Below are positions 53,880-64,000 of a stretch of 64,000 nucleotides of DNA, piece by piece. Under the pieces are notes generated by a model. The model saw only the letters and a program-made list of their open reading frames with translations, did no database searches and had not been told where the DNA came from. The stretch's first letter is position 1; each line of letters begins with the position of its first letter. The stretch spans positions 799,501 through 863,500 of the forward strand of contig SEMN01000041.1 of NCBI GenBank assembly GCA_005408345.1. Reading direction: 5' to 3'. The DNA is from Macquaria australasica. Lineage: Eukaryota; Chordata; Actinopteri; Centrarchiformes; Percichthyidae. Both the position numbers and the translations under genes were made by a program.

Positions 53880-56800
53880 TTTTTTGATTTTATGAGTAGG
53901 ATTAAAACTAATAACAGGTTTCGTATAAAATAACCTTTTTTTTCATTCTTGTGGAATTTTAAGCAAAGCACATGGCGCTAATCAAACTGTTTGCTTCCCT
54001 GTTTCATTTCCAACCTCAGATTTCCGTCTCTCTATTTATTTCTATGCAGTTGCAGTGCTAATTGAGGTAGAAAATATTAGTCATCCACTGGAAGGGAAAG
54101 TCACGCAGGGAAATAAAAGTAAAATAGACTGAATAATATATTGGCTGTGGTGTTAAAAGAGACATTGAGAGAGTTAAAGAGACAGTCCTACCAAATACAA
54201 GTTCATTTTCAAGTCGAGGTGTTCTGATGTCAGGGTCAGAAACTACAGAATATGGCTCAATTTTCCAGACTCTTTTTCTCTTTTTTCAAAGCTGTTTCTG
54301 GTGTTGCAGACTCCAGTTTGTTCTTCTAGAATCAATGACATAAAAACTTTAAATGCCTTTATTCTGTGCACTATTTTAGTACTCTAACCAAAGTCAATGA
54401 GGCTACCCAAGAAAGGCAACATTGAGAAATACTGTAGCTTTTCCTGCAGACTTCCTGCTCTTGAGCTATGACACATGATCCTGCAGGTGCAATGCATTCT
54501 TGTTTGGCTTAGAAGTGTGAATCAAACTGCAGAACATTTATGTCTTGTTTCATGCTATCCTGGTAATAAGTAACTCTAACATCAGCACCAGATCCAGACT
54601 ACAGTTTAATGTCTGATGTAAAAGTTCATAATAAGGTCACTAATAAAACAGGCTAACTTGACAATGATGGATGCAAGGTTTGAGCAGAAAGCTTGTTTCC
54701 TATTGAGAGAAGATTTTAATAGAAAACAAAAATGGAACTGGATATTGTTGTATAAAACAAGATGCATCCAATTATAAATGTTTTGAAAAACATTAAAAGA
54801 TTACTTCTGGGAATTCTTTAAAAATCGAATCAAGAAACTTGGAAGGCTGTTTAAATGAAGGCAGGTGTTCTTTATAAAATTGTGTTTTAAACATGATATC
54901 AATTTCCTGAACTTTGTCATAGCAGTTCAAATAAAAAAGTGAAAAATTACAAAGTAAATGACAGTAATCAGAATACATTTTAGAGTTTTTAATCCCTTGG
55001 ATTACTGATTACAGTTTTAATGAGGTGATTAGTCACTGTAGTGGAAGACAGTTTCAAAATAAAAGTAGCCTGTTCAACCCGTCAGCATACAGCTGAAGTT
55101 TAGGGAGTGATTTAATCAACCAGTGGTTCCCAAAGGGAGGAATAAGGAGTGGTTAAACTATTATAATTAAATCTATTATAATGCCATTAAAACAATGAGC
55201 GAGCAGAAATGAAGAATCATTGCTCTTGTATCAGACTTTACTCCCAAGTGCTCTGCCCACCCAAAGTGAGCACAGTACAAAGGAAAACTCCACAAATTGA
55301 GCTCCCTGAGATAAAATCGTAGCAATAACTGCAGGCTCGTTAAGGGGCTCTTATCATGAAAATGTTAATGGGAAACCAGTGCACTCAAAACACAAAATTG
55401 TGAGCATTGTAAATTGGCACAACCTCCAGCAACAGACAAAGAAATGGAGACCAAAGGACAAAAATCAACTCAGATGTTTCCTGGCAACGAGATGGTCACA
55501 ATGCACATGATTAAAGCGTCGCTGTGCACCATTACACTTAAAAGTTGGCCTATAAAGTTGTGGTGTGTATCACAGCCTTAAGGAGATTTAAATGATCACC
55601 CTCTGATTGTGATCATCACGGGTATCAAAAAGTACCCTCCACAGGAGACTAGAGCCAAAGGTTTGCATCGCAAATTTACAGTTGAGCTCTTAGAATAACA
55701 AATCTATAAAACTGCTCGAGGGCAGAAACTGACAGAAACTGGAATAAATTAGCCAGAGTCCTCCATGTGACACATCGACCGCAGTCCCCTCTCCCCCTCT
55801 GATCCCTCCTCCCCATCCCACCCTCACATTAAACCAGAGTTACAGTAAACTGAATATAAAACCCATAATCCTTTGCATCTGGGTTCTCATATTGGCGCGC
55901 GGGACGGGTTCGGCTGCTAGACCGCAGTTAGGCTGGCACACACTCCCCAGTTGCTGCTATGCCTCATGTTGGGTGGGTGGCTGTTTATTTTTTTTTTTGG
56001 GGGGGGGGGGGCAGAGACCCTTAACAACACACTGGGGACTCGGAGAAACACTTACATGCCACACCCAAAAATGTAATGTGAGAACACGCATTAAACTCCA
56101 GAAAAACACACCCACATGTTTCATGGTGTTCATCAATTTTGCCACATTATCAACCTTATCCTGTGAAAAATCACAACGCCTACGTCAACACGTTTCACTC
56201 TGTTTACAGTAAAGATATCATATACGGTAAAAGGTGGTACTCTGCCACAAAAGCTGAACCCCCACACTGGAAAAAAGCTTTTGAGTGGAAAACTCTTGGC
56301 AGCTCAAATGCAGCTGACGGTTTCTCGGTGGAGTTGCGTGACAAAAGGATGATCTAGTGAGGGAGAGAGGAGGGGGAGGCCTTGCACAGATCTTGGAAGT
56401 CTGAATTTCTGCTGAGTGAGCTCTGCAGTGTTTGCTATCTGCAAGATTGATGCAAGCGAGATTAGAATTCTTGAATTTTTGACCTTTTGAACTACAAGCA
56501 TCACTGCACACCTTTGGACTTTGCACAGTCTGTTTCTTTAGTCTCCTTTTTCAGACAGTTAAATTGTCCTAATTTGACCCCTCACTCTGCAACTGTATCT
56601 TATAATTATGTCAGCAGATCTGCCACACAGTTTTGCTAGAGTTTCCAGTAATAACATGGGAATAAATAATTTGGATCCTCCTCAACAAAAGACCTCTTAC
56701 CAACAGGCTCTTAAATACAACGACAGATGCCCAGTGCAGCCTGCCAATCTGTCCTTGGGTTCGAGTCATTTTAAAGCTCTGTTAATTAGCGGGGCTGCAT

Positions 56801-57870
56801 TGGAAAAACTAATGAAATCACCTCATGTCAACTCTGTCATCTCTACGGCAACGTCAGGCCAGCTTTCATTTGGCATTCTCAGGCATTGTGGTCTGGGATC
56901 CTTCATTTAACTGAGAATAACAGGATACAGTGTGTGTCCCCCCTTCCTGGTCCCCTCTGTTACATTCACTCAAGTTTAGGTTCCAGTGGGAACCAATGAC
57001 TGTGAGTAGTGCAGCTCCATCAGGCAGCAGATCTGAGGTCAGGTAGCTGTCTTGAACACCACTTCACTTTATTGTCCCTTCATGTCACCTCGCAGCAGCC
57101 AATAAAAATAAAACTTAAGACGAGCAATCTATATATGCACAAAACCCAAAAACACACAGCAACCATCAAACACTCAAGGCAGGAGACAAAAAATTAAACT
57201 TACAACTTAAAAATGAACTTGAACTACGTGAACATGAAAGCAGAAGGCAATTTAAGATGACGGGATCCAAGAGGATGCAACGTGCGATGACCACACCTTT
57301 TCCTGTGGTGGTAAATAGCTGGTAGTTAGATAAGCTAGAGCTTGTATGTGTGTGTGTGTGTGTGTGTGGGGGGGGGGTTTGTTTATGTTGGAAAGTGTCT
57401 TTATGAGTGAGGTCAGAAGGTACTGGAGCTCGTGTCACAGCCTCTGTCTCCACGCTGATGGAGAACAGAGCCGGTGGATAACAGTGGTTGGAGTGATAAG
57501 GTCACCATGGTAACGCTGTTGTTTTGGACCACACATCAACGTGAGTGCAGCCAGTGGGAACTGCAACAACACTGATAGAACTTGAACTGCACATGTTTCT
57601 GTTGCAAAATACTGGAATATTTTTCAGCTTCAGAAATCCAGTATGAGACGAGCCATTAGAGACATTAGTTAGAAAACATCCACTAAGAATCAACTGAGCT
57701 GGAAGATGGGCCAATCAGTGAGTGGTTTGGATAACAGTGCTGTACTTTGAATTTGAATTGAATTTATTATTAGCCATCTCTGCACTTTTGAACCTTGTGA
57801 TTATGTATTTAAAAAGCTTAAATTATGCATGATTCAGCAACTGAATGACCTATTTTTCTACCAACAAGTC
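53880..57870. other. Upstream flank, little recognised
   Basis: AT-rich sequence without exons. A hAT-like end (cagtggttcccaaag) occurs near 55121 without a partner. A poly-T/poly-G run lies at 55985-56012 and a GT tract at 57346-57368. A small CpG-rich patch (ttggcgcgcgggacgggttc) lies at 55893-55912; it could be near a promoter but nothing else supports this. Confidence 0.5.
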
Positions 57871-57879
57871 CTCCAAATA

Positions 57880-58440
57880 AAAACGAAAAAATAAATAATT
57901 CGTAATTGCCCATCAGAACGGCACATAGAAGCGGTTTCTGATCTGACGCCACCAATTGGCAGGAAGACGTCATTTCTCTCTGCCCTCCAAAACCGTTCAA
58001 CAAATCACTGTTGATAAATACATCAATTTTATGATCTGACAACGCCATGGTTATGGTTTGGTTAGGTTTAGGCACATAAACAACTTAGAATTAGAATAAG
58101 TCCTTTGTTAAAGTTAGGGAAACATCGTGGTTTGCGCTACTTTTTAAAGATATTTTTTGGGCTTTTTTTTTTGCCTTTATTGGACAGAGTGAGCAGAAGA
58201 GACACACAGGAAATAGGGGGGAGAGAGAGGGGCATTACATGCAACAAAGGTCGCCAGCTGAAGTCGAACCGTATGGAATGCGCTGTAACCATTTAGCTCC
58301 AGTTTGGGACTACTTTGTTAAGTTTAGGGGACCCTCGTTGTCATGGTTACAATAATAACCACAGGGTTAAAGTTAGGGAACAATCGTGGTCATGCTTTAC
58401 AAAACACATGACTTTTAGTTGGAGAGAGAAAACGAACAGC
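57880..58440. repeat. Repeat sharing a core with the hAT element at 42711, split by a later insertion
   Basis: caaatcactgttgataaata, tatggtttggttaggttt and tcatggttacaataataacc are shared with 42711-43648. The copy is interrupted at 58145-58309 by another element. Confidence 0.6.
58138..58316. mobile_element. Short inserted element with 7-bp target duplication
   Basis: Insert 58145-58309 (165 bp) is flanked by ctacttt at 58138-58144 and again at 58310-58316. It contains tttgcctttattggacagag, later gacacacaggaaata and gaagtcgaacc, phrases I recognise from a common short fish repeat. No coding frame. Confidence 0.55.
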
Positions 58441-60400
58441 AGTCTGCTGTGGTAAAATCAGATGTTTTGTTGACCCAACCATCCACCATCGAAGTCCTCC
58501 TTACGTGGACTTTGTCGCTCTGTATTGTCACCTTACTTCCTCCTTTGCTCCAGAAGAGTCCTAATTTGGGCTTTATCACTTGAATGTAAACTTAAACAAC
58601 TGTATTCTGTAGTTTTGCTTGGGAGGACAGCCTCTTTAAGTAATTAAAAAAAAACTGTTTTGGTCGATAATTTAGGTGAAATTTGACAATGTTTCCCAAA
58701 TAGATGTGAGATTTGTCTACTTTTCTACTATTTGTATCCTTTACAATGATCTATCATTTAGTTGAAGCTTCATCCATTCGCCTACAGTTCAGGTCTACAC
58801 ACATTAATGATGCCACCCACCCAAACAACTACTGATCCATGACAGACCACAGTTACAGAAGCCAAATTAGTGGTCTGGCTTGGGTTTTGCTCTTCTAGCA
58901 TTTGTCACGAAAACGTCTTGTGATGCAGATCACTTATAGTTAGCACCATCCTCCATCACAGAGCAGCTGTAAATGCTTGTAGTGGATAGAAACAATGTTC
59001 AAGACAGAAATGGAGAAAGAACGGAGGGGTTTTCATCAACAAGCCCACTTTAACCTTCACATGAGGCACACAAACTTATTTTGTGCTGTTGTGAATTATC
59101 AATCATACTTTTAGATCTTTTAATACTCAAGAACAATGTCATGCATTAATCCCTGGGACCAAATGTTTAACATGATACAACAGTATAGCTGCGCAGGGAA
59201 TAAAATTAGAACAAATGTTGTAACTGCAATCTTTGGGGACGCTGATGAAAACAAATAAATAATCCTTGTTTTCTTCTTTCACGAAATGTTTACTTTTTGC
59301 AGATGTGTGTGTGATCTGATGTGGTTTACACTGAAATTCTCTTGCTGAGCCGGGCTTCTTGCCAGTTGGGAGGCCCTTGCTCTCCCTGTTGTATTACTCC
59401 GACACGTTTTAGGCTCGTGCGCTCTCGCACACAGACCCACAGTGCAAACTGCTGCCTGGTCCTCCACACTCCAGACCAAAACCACAGGCAGGATGACTGC
59501 GGCTTCGATGGTCAGAGAAAGCAGAGGGGTCCACAAAAACAAACTTACACGCTAAGACACTGTGATAAATACACCAACTCACCTCTATGGAGCAGAATAA
59601 ACAAAAACACAGACTTAAACACCTTGGATTGAAATCATGTCTGGTCTCTTTAAACAAGTGTTTTATACAAACTTTAGTGAGTGAAATGGTGGAAAACCCA
59701 AAATGGAGGCCCTGGCTGAGGTTTCAGAGGGACATGACCATACAGTGCTGTAATTATATGTGCTGTAATGCTCTGTGGATCATACTGGTGCAGAGACACA
59801 CAGAGTCCTTATAAAAAAAAAAATCACAGCCGTTCCACAAACCGTGACCAGAAAACACAGCTTTGCATTGTAAACTCTCACAGTAAGAACACAGGCGAAA
59901 AACCTCTTGATCCACAACATTAGAAGGCTGCAGCTCGTAAGAAACATAAGTAGCTGGTTCAAAATTCACAGCATGTGGAATCACCAGAAAAATAGTTCCG
60001 TTTTATGTTACAGTTATTTGTCACATGAACCATCTGCGTCCACAGTGTGGCTTTATCACATAGTGACAGGACACTATTCAAACTTGTGAATGTCACTTAT
60101 AGTGTGATTAGCAGCAAATTAGCTGTTGAGGGAGCCAGATTCAGAGATATGACAACAAGAGTTTAACATTTTCTGTCTTTTCTTTTTTTTTGCCTATTTA
60201 CTGGTCATATCAAGCTTCACGTCATATAAAGTGTAGCAGTTTCCTCCTTGTACCATTAATGACAAAAACAGTGTGTGTTTCAAAGTGATATAAAAGAAAA
60301 GAAATTGGTTATCATATGTCATGTGATTGTAGTTCTTAAAGTACTTAATAATTCCGGTTAATTACAACAACTAATTAGCACTTACGTACGGTTACAGTGT
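58440..60400. other. Upstream flank, no features seen
   Basis: No exon or definable repeat recognised. Short open frames on both strands near 59280-59650 overlap each other and show no family features. Confidence 0.55.
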
Positions 60401-60404
60401 ACGG

Positions 60405-60925
60405 TACTTTTGCAGGTATTTGGTCATAAACTGAAGTATTGGACAAATTCAAATTTTTTTTTGATGATGGCGGCAGATGAAAAGTGAAGGCATCACCAAA
60501 GTTATTACAAATCATCCTGAGGGGGACATCAATGTCTGTACTGAATTTATGGCAACCCATCCAATAGTTGTTGAGACATTTCACTCAAATCCACAAATGT
60601 TAACCTCATGGTGGCGCTAGAGGAAAAGTCAGGGGATCACCAAAATCAGCAGGCTATATTGTCTGGGGACCATGAATGTCAAAGTTTTGTGCCAATCCAC
60701 CTTGCAGATGTTGAGATATTACACTGAATAAGCGAAAATGTGACCTGCTGGTGGCACTGAATAAAAAGTTGGAGGATCATCAAACTCATTAAGATTCATC
60801 CTCAAGGCACCATGAACGCCTGCACCAAATTTCATGCCAAACCATCCTGCAGTTGTTAAGACATTTGGGCCGAAGTGGTGGACCAACCGAACAGACATCG
60901 CTGCTAACGTGGCTAAAAATAAGAG
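60405..60925 (+). repeat. Dispersed repeat family A, copy 6
   Basis: gcaggtatttggtcataaac, aacccatccaatagttgttg, ctcatggtggcgctagagga and gtcaggggatcaccaaaatc. Lacks the gttagcatgctaa end seen in other copies. Confidence 0.75.
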
Positions 60926-60929
60926 CCAA

Positions 60930-63900
60930 GTCCCTAAATGAAAAACACATTGACAACATAATAGCACAAGAATTTCAAACCTCACTGAATCATGTTTTAA
61001 CTATTTGAAAAGATCTCTGCCATAATGATTCTATAAGCAAGATATTTGTAATGGCGGCGACCATTGATTGATCTGTTGGAATGTCCTTTGTGCCATTGTT
61101 TCAGCATGAATCACAGATGAGTTGTTGATTCAGACGCACACTTCCTCCTCATCTCTTCCTGTGCTTTACTGTCTAACTAATTCTCTACACTCTGACTATG
61201 AATGTTTCTGTGAGTCAAGTTATTCCCTTGAATTTGCAATGTCATTGTATTACTTTATGATAAGGGCATGGTGCTTGTAATCTGACTAAAATAGTAAAAT
61301 AGTAAAATAGTTTTTATTTTCTTCCTAATCTCAAAATGAGTTCATAGTTATGGTATTGAAAAATGATTAAAATATCTTCTGTGTTGTGTTTTCATATGGC
61401 ATGTCAGAAAGGTTCCCATTTATTCCCATTATTTTCTCGGTTAATTAAAATCAGAAAACAGTGAAAAATCACAATATCCTTGAGCCCAAGGTGAAATTAT
61501 TTGTCGAAAAGTGGGTGATTTGAAAGAAGAAATATTAAAAAAACAAAAACTAATTGTTTGCTAACTTCACCTTCACAATGCACAGTTGAACAACACATCT
61601 AAACCTTATTGTTTACAGTAACAAACACACAGTAAAGTTTTGAAGTAAAAATAAATCAAATCTTTGTTTTGTGTTTAAAACATAGCTAGAAACATGCCTC
61701 GGAAAGAGCTGCAGCTGCACAGTGAGTTTTCCTGAGGCTGTAGTCTGCCCTTCAACATGTCAGTAACATTTAATTACACCATTGACCCCTCTGATGTTTT
61801 GATCCTAATTCTTTTTACACATCAGAGCATCATCCTCATGCTCATTTTCCCACCATGACAAGCTAATTTCTTTAATCATAACGTCTTTCTTCTTTTTCCT
61901 TAATATCGCCTCAAAAACTAATTATTTCTGTCCTCCTCTTTCGGGGTCAGAAAGTTGTGGGAAACGCTGCTTTAAAAAAAATTCATAAGGATCTTTTGTC
62001 TCTGAGTCTTTAGCTGATCTTCCCAGGATAAAACTATGCAAAGGCCAACACTTATTCATCCATATTTATTAGTGCGCAGAGTTCTCGAAACATATACAGA
62101 ACAGGCCACGAGGTCAAGAGCCTTTGAAATCTTCAGAGGAGCTTAAGAAAACAGAATCAGCCTCCACTGAACTCTTCACAAACTGTTGATGGTAGTGTCG
62201 TCTCTGAGCAGAATAACTATTTGTTAAGAGAAAAAAGTCAGTAATTATATTAAGCAAGCAAGTGATTATTGAATTGGGTGAAAGACCACGTTTCTGCAGT
62301 CTTGGTTTGGTCCTTTCTCTAACACTTGTTTTGTCGTGGACGTGTATTGATCTTGGCCAGTATTGGACGTTGTCTCGACTGCCAAATTGCAACAGCATAT
62401 GGGGCCATCGCATTGATATTTAATTTATATTCTCCCCATTAATGAAAACAATATGACATCCCATCTGTAGAAACATTGCTGTTCAGCCTGAAGAAACAAA
62501 AATCATTACTTTTTACTAATGGAAACTGTTCATGCTACAACTGTAACTGTGGTTTATTCTCTGTCTTCTTTTATTATTTGTTTTCATGAGTCAGAATAGG
62601 TAAAATCGACTCGAGTAATTCTAGTTTTGGTCTCAAATTGATCTCAAAACCATCAGAAACTCTACTTGGATCTTGTTTTGAAGTTGACACGGCTATAGCT
62701 TGTACTGACTGTTTGTAGCATAGCCAGGGGGAATGAACTGATCCAACTAACAAGTGTTGCCTGTGTAGTCAAAGTCTGATATACAGTAGCTTATTTATCT
62801 GTTCCATAGAGCTCCATTGTTGTTCAAAAACTATTAAAAACATGAATGAGCCTCACTGTTACACTGGGTGACATGTTCTTTTATGATGATGAACATGGGG
62901 ATTGTAGTTTATTTTGAGTCAAGTCCACATACACCGTCCTGCTGCAGTAAATACTCACTAAATGTCCACCAAATGTGTATTAATCCGCAGCTGAAAATAG
63001 TGCCCAACAAATTTACACTATTTACTTCTATTTGTGTAACATTTGCTAAAATCTACAGTGACCAGCTGTTTTAGGAAATTACTGGGCCTTTTTTTCAAAT
63101 GAAACCATATATTTGTGAGCTTTTTTTTTAAATATTTATGTCTTCAGTGGGAAGCAGTGGTCTTGGAGACACAGAGAGCTGAAGTCAGAGAGTATTTAGA
63201 GACGGACTAACACATTGTTGGTTTTGGTCTTAAAAAAAAAAAATAGAACAAAAACAGACTCATCCTTTAAATCTATAGCTGAAAAGAAATCCAGCAAATA
63301 CTTGACTAACATATCAATCATCGTTTAGTCACACTATGATTATATATTGTCTCACTGGTGCAAAGACTCATGCATGTAATGGCTGTAGGGTGTCAAATAT
63401 GCATTGTGCACATCTGGATGTACTTCAAGTGTGGTGACATATGCAAAAACAATCTGAATCTATTTCACAGCTTTGCCAAACTTTACAGTCCGTCCCTCAC
63501 AGGCTGGTCGATCACTGGTGTGCAGTTCTCCAATCTCTTGTTTGACTTGTAGTTTCTTACGAGGGGAAACAGGCGATCAGACTGTAGCCACTAAAGGGGA
63601 AACGCTGAACCACTGCAGGCAGCCAAAACTGCCAAGTCATCACAAAACTCTGTATCGAACATTGACATAAACACAGATGTGCACACACAGACCTTGCCTG
63701 TTCCAGGTACATCAACACACACACAGAGGCACACTGCTTTCTTTTCTTTCCATTATAACCTTTGTTTTGGCTAAAGACTGTGCAGATTGCTTACTCTTGT
63801 GGTCTTGACCCTCATGGTAGGGGAGCTGCTGTCCAAACTCTGCTGGAGAGGTGTGAAATCAAACCCCATCTGCTTTGGCAAAACCTACCACCAGCACAGA

Positions 63901-64000
63901 AGCTGAACGTGCTACAGCGTCTGCAAAACCCAATTATAAACCTACTTTAAATAATTTATGCTGCACTTAATAAGAATTTTCTTTTCTGAATTGAACACGG
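60930..64000. other. End of window, no features seen
   Basis: No recognisable exon, tRNA or intact element. A partial family B fragment may lie at 61410-61520. The last 500 bp has short frames (for example 63762-63950, +) without known motifs. Confidence 0.55.

Noticed and set aside
55119..55200. hAT-like end cagtggttcccaaag as a further complete element
   Set aside because: No matching inverted end or 8-bp duplication could be found nearby.
59279..59657. Overlapping open frames on both strands upstream of pear1
   Set aside because: They overlap each other in different frames without any domain signature; treated as chance.
1..64000. CRISPR arrays, operons, tRNA or rRNA genes
   Set aside because: No regularly spaced repeats with unique spacers, no rRNA-like sequence and no intact tRNA fold were seen; the region is plainly eukaryotic.

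Overview
This is a piece of a vertebrate, almost certainly teleost (probably percomorph), nuclear genome. The evidence is small coding exons with GT-AG introns, two recognisable vertebrate genes, fish-length introns, CA/GT and trinucleotide microsatellites, and many short dispersed repeats of types familiar from spiny-rayed fish. There is no bacterial, organellar or viral gene content.

Layout. Positions 1-10754 have no coding exon I can support and are inferred to be intron 1 of the lamin A gene, because the first exon seen is the equivalent of LMNA exon 2. Positions 10755-18448 (+ strand) carry lmna exons 2-12. All eleven join in frame, and exons 2-6, 8 and 9 have exactly the human exon lengths as I know them. 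The 3'UTR follows, with a poly(A) signal at 19012 and a possible distal one at 20432. Positions 23236-48111 (- strand) carry the complete coding region of pear1 (platelet endothelial aggregation receptor 1, MEGF12) in 22 coding exons. They sum to 3060 nt (1019 aa plus stop) with phases matching at every junction. The two genes are convergent, tail to tail; their human orthologues lie on the same arm (1q22-q23) but far apart, as I recall. From 48116 to the end is upstream flank of pear1 (untranslated first exon, promoter and intergenic DNA) with no recognisable coding exon.

Functions. Lamin A is an intermediate-filament protein of the nuclear lamina, made as a CaaX-farnesylated precursor. Pear1 is a type I membrane receptor: signal peptide, EMI domain, 15 laminin-type EGF repeats, one transmembrane helix and a tyrosine-rich tail. 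Nothing suggests they act in one pathway; the link is positional.

Non-coding part. Introns and flanks hold many transposon remnants: two hAT-type non-autonomous elements with perfect 8-bp target duplications, a TTAA-flanked element near the pear1 3' end, foldback elements, a nested insertion with a 7-bp duplication, and at least six copies of one 400-700 bp family. The most useful observations are the divergent prelamin A cleavage site, a possible lamin C-like read-through of intron 10, a lysine at the human R482 position, and a motif cluster in lmna intron 1. I found no undescribed biological system; both genes belong to known families.
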